From an uncultured Jannaschia sp. (lineage in GTDB: Bacteria; Pseudomonadota; Alphaproteobacteria; Rhodobacterales; Rhodobacteraceae): a stretch of 64,000 nucleotides of DNA. The stretch lies in the NCBI RefSeq assembly GCF_947494025.1, contig NZ_CANLTQ010000005.1, positions 62,001-126,000 of the forward strand, read 5' to 3'. Positions 19,017 to 28,579 of this stretch are shown piece by piece. The stretch's first letter is position 1; each line of letters begins with the position of its first letter. The notes below the pieces were generated by a model. It searched no databases, had not been told where the DNA came from, and worked only from the letters and a program-made list of their open reading frames with translations. The translations under genes and the position numbers were made by a program.

Positions 19017-19406
19017 GGGAGAACCCTGTGAGGAACCGTCAGGAGAAGCCTGTCGGAAAGCATGTGACACGAATGGCCGCCCCGGCGCCGGAGGACAAGT
19101 CGGCCGCTTTCCGCGATTCCCGCGCATCTTGTCCGCCGGTGGAAACTTTTCTCCCTGGGTGTGGAGCAACGGATCCATGCAGGGTGTCTTCCGGTTCTTC
19201 CCCGGACTTCTCCACAAGCGGTAGCGCCTTGCGATCTCGACTGGGCAGTGCTTATCCCCCGTCTACCGGATCCCGAATACAAAGTTCTCCCCATCTGTGG
19301 GATCCCTGTGGAGAACGGTTAATCCCCGTCATTCACAGGTCCTACAAACAACTTCATCTTCTTTCTTCCTTCTTGATTGGTAGGAGGACCGCAGGAGGAT
19401 CACGCA
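19017..19406. other. candidate replication origin (oriC) in the maf-hemJ divergent gap
   Basis: A 390-base divergent gap at the place where alphaproteobacteria keep oriC. DnaA-box-like 9-mers: TTCTCCACA at 19208-19216, and the same on the minus strand at 19307-19315, each one mismatch from TTATCCACA. Weaker sites are TTATCCCCC (19252-19260), TTCTCCCCA (19285-19293) and TGTGGAGCA (19160-19168). Bases 19331-19380 hold only 19 G+C of 50 and include a pyrimidine tract before hemJ, a plausible unwinding element. Promoters for maf and hemJ must also lie here. No perfect DnaA box was found, so this is a candidate only. Confidence 0.5.
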
Positions 19407-19844
19407 ATGGCGGATCTCTATCTCTGGTTGAAAGCGGGCCATGTGATCTCGGTGATCGCGTGGATGGCGGGCATCTTCTATCTGCCGAGGCTCTTCGTGT
19501 ATCATGCGGAGCAGCGGTCCGTGGTCCCGGGCATGATGCCGGTCCTCGAGGTGATGGAACGGCGGCTCCTGCGGGCGATCATGACGCCCGCCATGATCGC
19601 CACCTGGGTATTCGGACTCTCGCTGATCGCGCTTGGTGTCGTCGATTGGAGTGCCGTATGGCCTTGGACGAAAGCCGCGAGCGTCTTTGGCATGACGGCC
19701 TTTCATATGTGGTGCGTGGGTGAGCGGAAGCGACTTGCGTCCGGGACCTCCGTCCACGACGGGCGACACTACCGGATGATGAACGAGGTGCCGACCGGCC
19801 TCCTCATAGTGATCGTCGTGTCGGTGATCGTACGACCGTTCTGA
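19407..19844 (+). CDS. hemJ: protoporphyrinogen IX oxidase HemJ
   Basis: A 145-residue inner-membrane protein with four hydrophobic helices. The N-terminal block LYLWLKAGHVISVIAWMAGI with FYLPRLFVYH carries the conserved His residues of HemJ (TIGR00701, formerly UPF0093). It oxidises protoporphyrinogen IX to protoporphyrin IX in heme synthesis. AGGAGG lies about eight bases before ATG 19407. In many relatives hemE sits beside it; hemE is absent here. Confidence 0.9.
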   Translation: MADLYLWLKAGHVISVIAWMAGIFYLPRLFVYHAEQRSVVPGMMPVLEVMERRLLRAIMTPAMIATWVFGLSLIALGVVDWSAVWPWTKAASVFGMTAFHMWCVGERKRLASGTSVHDGRHYRMMNEVPTGLLIVIVVSVIVRPF

Positions 19845-19885
19845 TTGACTTCTCCGACTCCAGCACTTAGCTGTCCTTCACTGGT

Positions 19886-19900
19886 GGGCCGTCCTGGCCC
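19886..19900 (+). terminator. small hairpin between hemJ and rho
   Basis: GGGCC and GGCCC form a 5-base-pair stem around GTCCT, 42 bases past hemJ. There is no T-run. It may be a partial terminator or part of the rho leader, since rho is commonly autoregulated. Confidence 0.25.
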
Positions 19901-19981
19901 GGAATGCCGGTTCCCATACTCTTCAAATACAGGCGCCGCTCCGGACCTCGGGGCTTGGATTGGCCGCTGCGAGACATCGAC

Positions 19982-21295
19982 ATGCGTGACGACGAATTCC
20001 CGACTGAATCGACCTCCGAGACCGGCACAGTCGAAACGTTGAACCTCCGTGACCTGAAGGCGATGTCGCCGAAGGCGCTCGTGGACATGGCCGAAGATCT
20101 CGAGATCGAGAACGCCTCGACCATGCGTAAGGGCGAGATGATGTTCTCGATCCTGCGCGAACGTGCTGACGAGGGCTGGGAGATCTCCGGCGAAGGCGTG
20201 CTCGAGGTTCTCCAGGACGGGTTCGGCTTCCTGCGTGCGCCCGAGGCGAACTACCTGCCAGGTCCCGACGACATCTACGTCTCGCCGGATGTGATTCGCG
20301 CGCATTCCCTGCGAACCGGTGATACGGTCGAGGGCGTCATTCAGGCGCCTGAGGAGAACGAACGGTATTTCGCGATCATCAAGGTGACGCAGATCAACTT
20401 CGCTGATCCTGAAATGGCCAAGCACAAGGTCAGCTTCGATAACCTCACACCGCTTTATCCGGACGAGAGGTTCCGGATGGAGATCGAGGATCCGACGATC
20501 AAGGATCGCTCGGCGCGGATCATCGATCTAGTCGCGCCGATCGGTAAAGGTCAGCGATCCCTGATCGTTGCGCCGCCGAGAACCGGCAAGACGGTTTTGC
20601 TGCAAAATATTGCGAAGTCTATCGAGACGAACCATCCTGAGTGTTATCTCATGGTTCTGTTGATTGACGAACGTCCTGAGGAAGTGACCGACATGCAACG
20701 TTCGGTGAAGGGCGAGGTCATTTCCTCGACCTTCGACGAGCCGGCTACGCGCCACGTCGCCGTAAGCGAGATGGTGATCGAAAAAGCGAAGCGTCTTGTC
20801 GAGCACAAACGCGACGTCGTAATCCTCCTCGACTCAATCACACGCCTCGGTCGTGCGTTCAACACCGTTGTTCCGTCCTCGGGCAAGGTCCTTACCGGCG
20901 GCGTCGATGCCAACGCATTGCAGCGGCCCAAGCGTTTCTTCGGGGCGGCCCGGAATATCGAGGAAGGCGGTTCCCTCACGATCATTGCGACGGCCCTGAT
21001 CGATACCGGAAGCCGGATGGACGAAGTGATCTTTGAGGAATTCAAGGGCACCGGTAACAGTGAGATCGTGCTCGACCGAAAGGTCGCTGATAAACGCGTC
21101 TTCCCGGCCATGGACATTCTCAAATCCGGAACACGGAAGGAGGAGCTTCTCGTCGATCCGAAGAATCTGCAGAAAACATTTGTACTTCGCCGGATTCTGA
21201 ACCCCATGGGAACGACGGACGCGATCGAATTCCTGATTGGGAAACTAAAACAGACGAAGACGAATTCCGACTTCTTCGAGTCGATGAACTCGTAA
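19982..21295 (+). CDS. rho: transcription termination factor Rho
   Basis: The 437-residue hexameric RNA helicase that terminates transcription. It has an N-terminal Rho_N helical domain ([20 protein letters not shown]), a cold-shock-like RNA-binding domain ([20 protein letters not shown]), Walker A in [13 protein letters not shown], Walker B in [14 protein letters not shown], the R loop in [12 protein letters not shown] and the Q loop in [15 protein letters not shown] prefer ATG 19982 (MRDDEF); an upstream ATG at 19904 would add 26 Arg-rich residues. The mnmE GTG follows by 10 bases. Confidence 0.96.
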   Translation: MRDDEFPTESTSETGTVETLNLRDLKAMSPKALVDMAEDLEIENASTMRKGEMMFSILRERADEGWEISGEGVLEVLQDGFGFLRAPEANYLPGPDDIYVSPDVIRAHSLRTGDTVEGVIQAPEENERYFAIIKVTQINFADPEMAKHKVSFDNLTPLYPDERFRMEIEDPTIKDRSARIIDLVAPIGKGQRSLIVAPPRTGKTVLLQNIAKSIETNHPECYLMVLLIDERPEEVTDMQRSVKGEVISSTFDEPATRHVAVSEMVIEKAKRLVEHKRDVVILLDSITRLGRAFNTVVPSSGKVLTGGVDANALQRPKRFFGAARNIEEGGSLTIIATALIDTGSRMDEVIFEEFKGTGNSEIVLDRKVADKRVFPAMDILKSGTRKEELLVDPKNLQKTFVLRRILNPMGTTDAIEFLIGKLKQTKTNSDFFESMNS

Positions 21296-21305
21296 TGGTA
21301 TCACT

Positions 21306-22592
21306 GTGTCTGACACGATCTACGCTCTCGCCACTGCGGCTGGGAAATCCGGTGTCTCGATCATTCGGTTATCTGGTCCAGCAAGTATAGCTGTCCTCAC
21401 CGCTCTGGGTGGGCCTGTACCCGAGCCGCGCAAGGCGCAACTCTATTTCTTGCGCGATCAGGCCGGTGAAATCCTCGATCAGGCCGTTGTCCTGCGTTTC
21501 GCTGAGAAAGCGAGTTTTACGGGCGAAGAAATCGTGGAATTTCAGTGCCACGGCAGTATGGCCGTCGTGAAGGCAATCTTCAGTGCAATCGAGGAAACGG
21601 GGTTGGCTCGGTTGGCGGAGCCCGGCGAATTTACCCGGCGGGCATTGCTGAACGATCGGATGGATCTGACGCAGGTGCAGGGTCTGGCCGATCTGATTGA
21701 TGCCGACACAGAAGTTCAGCGCCGTCATGCTATGCGCGTTTTCGACGGGGAGCTGACGCAAGTGGTCGAAAGTTGGCGGCGGGACCTCATCAGAGCTCGG
21801 GCGCTTTTAGAAGCGACCATTGATTTTGCCGACGAGGACGTACCCCAAGACGTTTTGCCAGAAGTCTCAGAGCTCATCCTAAGCGTTATTACTTCTCTAG
21901 AGGCACAGCTGTCAGGCGTCGGAAGCGCGGAACGAATACGGGACGGTTTCGATATCGCGATTGTCGGCGCTCCAAATGTGGGTAAAAGTTCTCTTTTAAA
22001 CGCCTTAACCAAGAGCGATGCCGCGATCGTCTCTGAGATTCCAGGAACCACTCGGGATTTGATTGAGGTCCGTTTGGATGTTGGCGGCTTCCAGATCAAC
22101 TTAATTGATACCGCTGGACTTCGCGACACAAATGATGTGGTCGAGCGAATTGGTGTTGAGCGCGCTCGCGACCGCGCCGCTCGGGCCGATTTACGAATAT
22201 TCCTCTATGAGGACAGTAAGCCTGTTCCGGAAGACGTAACCTATGTCGCTGGTGATATAAAATTACGTACGAAGTCAGATATATCCGGACACACCGACGG
22301 GATATCGACGGTAACCGGCCAAGGCGTATCTGAGCTTTTACTGGATATTTCACATCGTCTTTCCAAAATATCTCGGGAGGCCGGCCTCGTTTCTCGAAGT
22401 CGTGATCAACAGGCGATTTCTTGGGCCTTAGGCCTTCTCAAGGAAGTGCTTCATGCACTGACGAGCACCGAGGTGGAACTCCTAGCAAGTGATATCGGTG
22501 CTGCGACGGAATACCTAAATAGGATCGTCGGTCGGGTTGATGTCGAGACGATCTTGGGGGAAATCTTCAGTTCGTTCTGCCTTGGCAAATAG
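21306..22592 (+). CDS. mnmE: tRNA U34 modification GTPase MnmE
   Basis: A 428-residue GTPase that, with MnmG, installs the 5-carboxymethylaminomethyl group at wobble U34. The N-terminal domain reads [20 protein letters not shown] and [17 protein letters not shown]. The G domain has G1 [10 protein letters not shown]2 GTTRD and G3 DTAGLRD; G4 is TKSD rather than NKxD. The C-terminal FCLGK is the catalytic Cys motif. It starts with GTG. Codons ending in A or T are far commoner than in genes before 19 kb or after 27 kb. Confidence 0.95.
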   Translation: MSDTIYALATAAGKSGVSIIRLSGPASIAVLTALGGPVPEPRKAQLYFLRDQAGEILDQAVVLRFAEKASFTGEEIVEFQCHGSMAVVKAIFSAIEETGLARLAEPGEFTRRALLNDRMDLTQVQGLADLIDADTEVQRRHAMRVFDGELTQVVESWRRDLIRARALLEATIDFADEDVPQDVLPEVSELILSVITSLEAQLSGVGSAERIRDGFDIAIVGAPNVGKSSLLNALTKSDAAIVSEIPGTTRDLIEVRLDVGGFQINLIDTAGLRDTNDVVERIGVERARDRAARADLRIFLYEDSKPVPEDVTYVAGDIKLRTKSDISGHTDGISTVTGQGVSELLLDISHRLSKISREAGLVSRSRDQQAISWALGLLKEVLHALTSTEVELLASDIGAATEYLNRIVGRVDVETILGEIFSSFCLGK

Positions 22593-22596
22593 GAGC

Positions 22597-22610
22597 GTTT
22601 CACGTGAAAC
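22597..22610. promoter_or_regulatory. parS: parS site 1, overlapping the mnmG start codon
   Basis: A perfect 14-base palindrome GTTTCACGTGAAAC, the core of the ParB-binding parS consensus, flanked by C and A. It covers bases 22597-22610 and contains the GTG start codon of mnmG (22604-22606). parAB lie 2.4 kb downstream and the candidate origin 3.3 kb upstream, the expected setting. Confidence 0.93.
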
Positions 22611-24457
22611 AATCGGATTACGATGTTGTCGTGGTTGGCGGCGGGCACGCGGGCTGTGAGGCCGCACACGCCGCGGCCCGGATGGGTGCTCGTGTGGGTA
22701 TTGTGACGTTTCGAAAAGGGGACCTTGGCGCTATGTCCTGCAATCCTGCTATCGGCGGGCTTGGTAAAGGGCATCTCGTTCGCGAGATCGACGCGTTAGA
22801 TGGTGTGATGGGAAAGGCCGCTGATCGGTCCGGCATCCAATTTCGCCTTTTGAACAGGCGGAAGGGACCAGCCGTGCAGGGACCCCGAGCCCAAACTGAT
22901 CGCGCAGAGTATGCGCGGGTGATTCAACGGATGACGGAGAATTGCCCGGACATAACGGTGATTGAGGGCGAGGTAACTGGACTAGACTTCCTAAGCCACA
23001 CAATCCGCGGAGTAACACTCAACGACGATTCAACGATCCGTGCACCGGCGGTTATAATTACCACGGGAACGTTTCTGGGGGGAAAGATACATATCGGCAA
23101 ACGCGTCATCGAGGGCGGCCGGGCGGGCGCGGCTGCCTCAACGCGATTGGCCCAGAGTGTATCTGACCTAGGTCTCCGGGTCGGCCGATTAAAAACCGGG
23201 ACGCCCCCGCGTCTTAATAAGCACACGATCCATTATGACGAGCTTGAGTCGCAACCAGGTGACGATCAGCCGTTTTTGTTTTCGTTTGAGGGTAACAAGC
23301 CGGTTATGCGGCAGGTTCCTTGTCACATAACGCATACCAACACACGCACCCATGACATCATCAGGGAGAATCTCGCGTCATCGGCTCTCTTCGGAGGCGC
23401 TATCGACGGTGTAGGTCCACGATACTGTCCTTCGATCGAAGATAAAGTGACGCGTTTTGCGGATAAAGACTCCCATCAAATCTTTCTCGAACCGGAGGGA
23501 TTGGAGAGCGATTGGGTGTACCCAAACGGAGTTTCCACATCGCTCCCAGATGATGTTCAAGAAGCTTATATACGTACGATCGTCGGCTTGGAGAATGCGC
23601 AGATAATTCAACCAGGATATGCGATCGAGTATAGTTACATTGACCCCCGATCGCTCGATAACACGCTAGCGGTTCCCGGTGCGGCAGGACTATATTTCGC
23701 GGGTCAGATCAATGGTACGACGGGATATGAAGAAGCAGCAGCTCAGGGATTGGTAGCAGGTCTAAACGCCGCGAAGTACGTGAGGGGGGAAGAACCGGTT
23801 CTATTTTCGCGAACGACTTCGTATATCGGCGTCCTCTTAGACGATCTTACTACACGCGGCGTCACTGAGCCATACAGAATGTTCACGTCTCGAGCAGAGT
23901 TCAGGCTCTCGTTGAGAGCGGACAACGCGGATACTCGTCTTACTTTGTTAGGGATAGAAATAGGCTGCGTCTCCAGAGAAAGACGATTGGCCTTCTATAG
24001 AAGGCAGGAGGTATTAGCGGCTTATCGCGCTGACACCTCTAAAAACGAGTTTCTTCAAGAAAAATTATCCGCGGATCACTACGAAACGGCTTCTGGAGCT
24101 GTTACATCGAACGCACGATCTCTCAGTCGGCGAGTAGAAGATGATAATAGAAATTCTCCTGCGGTGCGCCATCTGGCAATCGGCATTCGGCGTGAAGTTG
24201 AGGCGGATGTCCGGTACGGCCCCTATATCAAGCGCCAGATTCGAGATGTTGAGAAACTGAGAGAGAATGAGAAGGTTGAGATTTCCTCTAGGATCTCGTT
24301 TAATAATGTCGCCGGGCTCTCTAACGAGTTGAAGAAAAAGCTGGAGCTCGTGCAACCACGAAATCTTGATCAGGCTTCAAGAATCGAGGGTATGACGCCT
24401 GCTGCCCTTTTACTGATTCTCTCGGTAGTCAGGAAAGCCGCGTACCGTGCTGCCTGA
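22604..24457 (+). CDS. mnmG: tRNA U34 carboxymethylaminomethyl modification enzyme MnmG (GidA)
   Basis: A 617-residue FAD protein, partner of MnmE. The dinucleotide-binding motif [19 protein letters not shown] starts at residue 7. Further blocks are [40 protein letters not shown] and [17 protein letters not shown]. The C-terminal helical domain that binds MnmE is present to the end. It starts with GTG inside parS site 1 and overlaps rsmG by 11 bases. It is markedly A+T-shifted: one stretch, 23521-23580, has 27 G+C of 60. Confidence 0.96.
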   Translation: MKQSDYDVVVVGGGHAGCEAAHAAARMGARVGIVTFRKGDLGAMSCNPAIGGLGKGHLVREIDALDGVMGKAADRSGIQFRLLNRRKGPAVQGPRAQTDRAEYARVIQRMTENCPDITVIEGEVTGLDFLSHTIRGVTLNDDSTIRAPAVIITTGTFLGGKIHIGKRVIEGGRAGAAASTRLAQSVSDLGLRVGRLKTGTPPRLNKHTIHYDELESQPGDDQPFLFSFEGNKPVMRQVPCHITHTNTRTHDIIRENLASSALFGGAIDGVGPRYCPSIEDKVTRFADKDSHQIFLEPEGLESDWVYPNGVSTSLPDDVQEAYIRTIVGLENAQIIQPGYAIEYSYIDPRSLDNTLAVPGAAGLYFAGQINGTTGYEEAAAQGLVAGLNAAKYVRGEEPVLFSRTTSYIGVLLDDLTTRGVTEPYRMFTSRAEFRLSLRADNADTRLTLLGIEIGCVSRERRLAFYRRQEVLAAYRADTSKNEFLQEKLSADHYETASGAVTSNARSLSRRVEDDNRNSPAVRHLAIGIRREVEADVRYGPYIKRQIRDVEKLRENEKVEISSRISFNNVAGLSNELKKKLELVQPRNLDQASRIEGMTPAALLLILSVVRKAAYRAA

Positions 24458-25058
24458 TTTTAATGACAGGAACGTTTCACGTGAAACAACAGAGAAGCTG
24501 ATTCTCTATACCAAGCTTCTAGAACGCTGGAACAAGCATATCAATCTTATCGGATCCGGGACAACTGACAAGATCTGGGACAGGCATATAGTCGACGGAC
24601 TCAATGTCATAAGGGCGTCGAAAACGAAGCGTTCATGGTACGACATCGGATCAGGCGGTGGCATTCCGGGCGTCATAGTCGCAGTCATCCTGGGTAAAAC
24701 GCGTAGTGTTTCTCTCGTGGAATCCGATGGACGAAAGTGTGCGTTCCTCAGGAATGTTCGTAGGGAATTGGGGATCGATTTTGCCGTAATTAATGACCGT
24801 GTTGAAAATCTAAGCGTGGATAACGCTGGAACGATAAGCGCTCGTGCGCTCGCCCCGCTCTGGAAGCTCCTCGAAATGACCGGAGAAATTAGAACGGAAC
24901 GTACCGAGTTCCTTTTTTTTAAGGGAAGAAACTGGGCTGAAGAGGTAGGTACCGCTCGCCAAGGTTGGGAATTTGCGCTAGAAATGCTCCCGAGTCCAAC
25001 GGCGGAAGTGCCTATACTTCGATTGACAAATGTAAGGCAGAAGCAAAATGCAAGCTAA
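24447..25058 (+). CDS. rsmG: 16S rRNA (guanine-N7)-methyltransferase RsmG (GidB)
   Basis: A 203-residue SAM-dependent enzyme methylating N7 of G527 (E. coli numbering) in 16S rRNA. SAM motif I is [17 protein letters not shown] (about residues 64-80), followed by [16 protein letters not shown] and [12 protein letters not shown]. Residues 9-15 (NVSRETT) are encoded by parS site 2, so that N-terminal motif is partly dictated by the DNA element. The GTG start overlaps the mnmG end, and the gene overlaps parA by 11 bases. Confidence 0.94.
   Translation: MLPDFNDRNVSRETTEKLILYTKLLERWNKHINLIGSGTTDKIWDRHIVDGLNVIRASKTKRSWYDIGSGGGIPGVIVAVILGKTRSVSLVESDGRKCAFLRNVRRELGIDFAVINDRVENLSVDNAGTISARALAPLWKLLEMTGEIRTERTEFLFFKGRNWAEEVGTARQGWEFALEMLPSPTAEVPILRLTNVRQKQNAS
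24474..24487. promoter_or_regulatory. parS: parS site 2, inside the rsmG coding sequence
   Basis: A second perfect GTTTCACGTGAAAC palindrome with the same flanking C and A as site 1, in codons 10-14 of rsmG. It lies about 1.9 kb from site 1 and about 560 bases upstream of parA. Confidence 0.93.
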
Positions 25059-25836
25059 GGTTGTTGCTGTCGCCAACCAAAAAGGCGGTGTTGGGAAAAC
25101 GACGACGGCGATCAACCTTGGGGCGGCACTCGCAATGCGCGGTCACCGTACCCTGATCGTTGACCTTGATCCGCAGGGAAACGCGTCGACTGGACTAGGG
25201 GTGAGTCGGGATACACGGGATCTAAGCACCTACGATTTGCTGTTAAGTGACGTTTCTGCAAATATTGCGTCACAAAGTACCGAAATCGACGGTCTAAATA
25301 TTATTCCGGCAACGATGGATCTAAGTTCTGCTGACAGCGAGTTAATGTCGAGTAGCCGACGCGTCGGTCATCTCAGAACTGCGTTGCGCGACCGGGAAAC
25401 ATCCTTCGAATATGTCTTCATTGACTGCCCCCCTTCACTTAACCTGTTGACTATAAACGCTTTTGTTGCTTCGGATACAATTTTGGTCCCGCTACAAGCC
25501 GAATTCTTCGCTCTGGAAGGTCTATCGCAGCTTCTCCTAACCGCCCGCGAGGTTCGCAGTTCGGCGAATCCGGATCTCAGGATCGAAGGCGTCTTGCTTA
25601 CGATGTTTGATCGCCGGAATAATCTCTGTCAGCAGGTCGAAGACGATGCCAGACAGAACTTGGGAGAACTGGTACTCGAGACGAAGATCCCACGTAACGT
25701 TAGGTTAAGCGAAGCACCAAGCTACGCGATGCCGGTCTTGAACTATGATCCAACATCGCGTGGAGCGATCGCTTATCGAACGCTGGCCGGAGAATTTTTG
25801 CAGCGCAACCGAGTAAAGGAGACGACGCATGTCTGA
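25048..25836 (+). CDS. parA: chromosome-partitioning ATPase ParA (Soj)
   Basis: A 262-residue deviant Walker ATPase that moves the ParB-parS complex. Walker A is KGGVGKTTTAINLG with both signature lysines (residues 11-24); Walker A' is LIVDLDPQGNASTGLG and Walker B VFIDCPPSLNLLT. LQAEFFALEGLSQLL and APSYAMPVLNYDP are typical of chromosomal ParA. It overlaps rsmG by 11 bases and parB by 8, so it is translationally coupled to both. Confidence 0.96.
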   Translation: MQAKVVAVANQKGGVGKTTTAINLGAALAMRGHRTLIVDLDPQGNASTGLGVSRDTRDLSTYDLLLSDVSANIASQSTEIDGLNIIPATMDLSSADSELMSSSRRVGHLRTALRDRETSFEYVFIDCPPSLNLLTINAFVASDTILVPLQAEFFALEGLSQLLLTAREVRSSANPDLRIEGVLLTMFDRRNNLCQQVEDDARQNLGELVLETKIPRNVRLSEAPSYAMPVLNYDPTSRGAIAYRTLAGEFLQRNRVKETTHV

Positions 25837-26731
25837 AAGCGCACAAAAGCGTCCGATGCGGCGCGGCCTTTCCGCATTGATGGCCGATGTAGGCGTAACG
25901 GCGACGGAGATGTCCGAGACACGCGAGTCGAACCCAGATCGATCAATTCCAATCGAAGCGATCCATCCAAACCCGGAACAACCGAGGCGCTCGTTCAGAG
26001 AAGAAGATCTATCGGATCTTGCGTCTTCGATTGCGCAGAAGGGTGTCTTACAACCCCTTATCGTGCGGCCGGATCCGACTCGACCGGCATGCTACCAGAT
26101 CGTCGCGGGCGAACGGCGGTGGCGTGCTGCCCAACGCGCCGGTCTGCATGAGTTGCCCGTCATTGTTCGGGCATTAGACGATACCGAGGTTCTGGAAATT
26201 GCCATCGTCGAGAACATTCAGCGAGCAGACCTAAATGCGATGGAAGAGGCGCACGGGTTCAGGCAGCTCATGGAACGCTTTGGCCATACCCAGGAACAGC
26301 TGGCAAGCGTCCTTGGAAAGTCTCGTAGCCACATCGCTAACGTCATGCGCCTCCTGAAGTTGCCGGATGTCGTTCAGGACCATCTCAGAGATGGCGCATT
26401 GTCGGCAGGGCACGCGCGCGCCTTGATCGGGGTCGAAGACCCGGAAGGTCTGGCAAGGCAAGTTATTGCGAAGGGCCTTTCCGTACGTGAAACGGAACGG
26501 CTGGTGAAATCGCAGACATCCGGTACTGCTCTTAAACCTACGAGGCCAACCCAAGCTTCGGAAAAAAATGCTGACACGCGGGCGCTTGAGGGAGACATCA
26601 CGGCGGCACTCGGGCTTTCCGTCGATATCCGTCACGATGCGGGCACGCAGGCAGGTATTGTGACGATCCGCTACAAATCTCTAGAAGATCTCGACCGGCT
26701 CTGTTCGCAACTTACGAAGGTGTCAGTCTGA
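25829..26731 (+). CDS. parB: chromosome-partitioning protein ParB (Spo0J)
   Basis: A 300-residue CTP-dependent DNA clamp that loads at parS. The N-terminal MRRGLSALM is a typical ParA-contact region. The CTPase/ParB-N domain has ERRWRAA (arginine patch) and ENIQRADLNAMEEA. The helix-turn-helix reads TQEQLASVLGKSRSHIANVM. The C-terminal dimerisation domain ends in LEDLDRLCSQLTKVSV. Its stop overlaps the convergent hemW stop by nine bases. Confidence 0.96.
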   Translation: MSESAQKRPMRRGLSALMADVGVTATEMSETRESNPDRSIPIEAIHPNPEQPRRSFREEDLSDLASSIAQKGVLQPLIVRPDPTRPACYQIVAGERRWRAAQRAGLHELPVIVRALDDTEVLEIAIVENIQRADLNAMEEAHGFRQLMERFGHTQEQLASVLGKSRSHIANVMRLLKLPDVVQDHLRDGALSAGHARALIGVEDPEGLARQVIAKGLSVRETERLVKSQTSGTALKPTRPTQASEKNADTRALEGDITAALGLSVDIRHDAGTQAGIVTIRYKSLEDLDRLCSQLTKVSV

Positions 26732-27874
26732 TACGAGCCGCGACAGAATGGTATCCAAGAGCAAGGCGCCCGACTCCGTCGTCCTGAGGAAGTTCCCTTC
26801 GACAGAGAGAAAACCGTCAGCCATCAATTCCGAAAGATGACGCTCGTTCAAGTAACCGTCGAGCGCCGTGAAATGCGAAAGATCCGTGCCCTCGGCCATT
26901 CGTAGGCTCATTAGCAGATATTCCTCAGCCCTGTCCGTAGGAGAAAGTCGCTGCTGCCGTGTCGTCGCGAGCGGGGAGGTGGACGCGTCAAGCCACGCTT
27001 GCGGCATCCGCAAGGCTTCTGTCGCGAACCGGCAGTCGGGTAGCGTCAATCGTCCGTGTGCCCCGGGCCCGATTCCGACCCAGTCGCCGCCGCGCCAGTA
27101 AACGAGATTATGCCGCGCCTCCCTACCGGGCCGCGCATGGTTCGACGTCTCGTACCGACGCAGGCCGGCTGCGCTCGTGAGGTCCTGCGTGACAGTCCAG
27201 AGATCGACGGCGCGATCCTCATCCGGTAATCCATGCAGGCGCCCCTGGGCGCGCCGGGCTCCGAAGGCCGTCCCGTCCTCGATGGTAAGTTGGTAGAGCG
27301 ATAGGTGTTCGCCGGCAAAAGACAATGCGAGGGAAAGTTCCCGCTCCCACTCTACGACGGCCTGATCCTGTCGGGCATAGATGAGATCGAACGAGACACG
27401 TTCGGTCAGCGTCTGCGCTATGTCGAATGCCCTTCGACCCTCCGCAGAGGTGTGGAGACGCCCCAATCGCCGCAAATCCCCGTCGTTCAATGCTTGTAAA
27501 CCAACCGAAAACCGGTTCACGCCGGCGTCGACGAACTCGGCGAATCGACCAGCCTCGACGGATGTCGGGTTCGCCTCGAGCGTCACTTCGAGATCGTTCG
27601 CAGGGAGCCATCCTTTCCGAGCGGCCATGACCACGGCACTGACGGTTTCCGGGGCCATGAGGGACGGCGTGCCGCCGCCGAAGAAAATGGATCCGAGGAT
27701 GCGCCCCGGCGTGCGCTCGATCCAGGCAGATAGATCCCGCAGAAGCGCGTCCCGCCAGCAGGCGTGGTCCACCTCGGACACGACATGCGAATTGAAATCG
27801 CAATAGGGGCACTTCGCGGCGCAGAACGGCCAATGGACGTAAAGGCCGAACCCGCCGCGTTGCCAGTTTTCCAT
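26723..27874 (-). CDS. hemW: HemW (radical SAM heme chaperone)
   Basis: A 383-residue radical SAM protein formerly annotated as oxygen-independent coproporphyrinogen oxidase-like. The cluster motif is CAAKCPYCDFNSH (CxxxCxxC), followed by GGGTPSLM and EANPTSV. The short N-terminus lacks the extension and extra residues of true HemN, supporting a role in heme delivery. ATG 27874 has GGAG seven bases upstream. rdgB and rph lie upstream on the same strand. Confidence 0.9.
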   Translation of the reverse strand: MENWQRGGFGLYVHWPFCAAKCPYCDFNSHVVSEVDHACWRDALLRDLSAWIERTPGRILGSIFFGGGTPSLMAPETVSAVVMAARKGWLPANDLEVTLEANPTSVEAGRFAEFVDAGVNRFSVGLQALNDGDLRRLGRLHTSAEGRRAFDIAQTLTERVSFDLIYARQDQAVVEWERELSLALSFAGEHLSLYQLTIEDGTAFGARRAQGRLHGLPDEDRAVDLWTVTQDLTSAAGLRRYETSNHARPGREARHNLVYWRGGDWVGIGPGAHGRLTLPDCRFATEALRMPQAWLDASTSPLATTRQQRLSPTDRAEEYLLMSLRMAEGTDLSHFTALDGYLNERHLSELMADGFLSVEGNFLRTTESGALLLDTILSRLVSD

Positions 27875-27958
27875 GATGGAACTCCGATCACCGGGATACG
27901 GCCCAGATAACAACGGATCAGGAGCACGCAAGGGATCGCCCCGAACGTGTCCGCGGTG

Positions 27959-28579
27959 CTATCCCGAGGCGTCTGTCCCGAAACAGGCTTGCATCCTGCG
28001 CAAGGCAACGGCGCGATGGCTCAACACGTTCTTCGTCTCGATCGGCATTTCGCCGAACGTGATGTCGTGGCCGTCCGGCATGAAGATCGGGTCGTAGCCG
28101 TGTCCCGCCACGCCGCGCATCGGCCAAACGATCCGGCCAGGCACGTTGCCCTCGAACACTTCCTCGTGCCCGTCGGGCCATAGCAGCAACAGGGTCGCGT
28201 GAAACCGGGCGGTGCGCGGCTCGGGCGCACGGCGCGCTTCGAGTTCGTTCCAGGCCCGCGTCATGGCGATGCGGAAGTCTCGTCCGGAGGGCGTCTCCGC
28301 CCAATCAGCGGTATGGACGCCAGGCGCGCCGTCGAGAGCGTCGATCTCCAGACCGGAATCGTCGGCGAGAGCAGGGAGATCCGTCGCCGTCACGGCCGCG
28401 CGCGCCTTGATACGGGCGTTGCCGACGAAGCTATTCTCGGTCTCCTCGGGCTCCGGCAAATCGTAATCGGCGTTCGAATGGCAGGTGATGCCGTAGGGCG
28501 CAAGCAGAGATTGGAATTCCTCGAGCTTGCCGCGATTGTGCGTCGCGATCAGCAACTCCTTGCCCTCGAACCGTCTCAC
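27959..28579 (-). CDS. rdgB: XTP/dITP diphosphatase (RdgB/HAM1)
   Basis: A 206-residue pyrophosphatase that removes non-canonical purine nucleotides (dITP, XTP). [15 protein letters not shown] (residues 7-21) binds substrate, [14 protein letters not shown] and [18 protein letters not shown] are hallmark blocks, and [18 protein letters not shown] closes the site. GTG 28579 overlaps the rph stop as GTGA. Much longer open frames on this strand are read-through of rph in another frame. Confidence 0.95.
   Translation of the reverse strand: MRRFEGKELLIATHNRGKLEEFQSLLAPYGITCHSNADYDLPEPEETENSFVGNARIKARAAVTATDLPALADDSGLEIDALDGAPGVHTADWAETPSGRDFRIAMTRAWNELEARRAPEPRTARFHATLLLLWPDGHEEVFEGNVPGRIVWPMRGVAGHGYDPIFMPDGHDITFGEMPIETKNVLSHRAVALRRMQACFGTDASG

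Noticed and set aside
19904-19981. Upstream ATG for rho
   Set aside because: It would add 26 Arg/Pro/Leu-rich residues not expected for Rho. ATG 19982 leads into a normal N-terminus.
21306-25836. Horizontal transfer as the cause of the A+T-shifted block
   Set aside because: Gene order rho-mnmE-mnmG-rsmG-parA-parB is the ancestral alphaproteobacterial order, with tight overlaps and parS sites in place, so replacement by foreign DNA is not the simplest reading.
26475-26500. Third parS-like site (TACGTGAAACGG) inside parB
   Set aside because: Only the right half-site (CGTGAAAC) matches; the left half differs at most positions, so the palindrome is lost.
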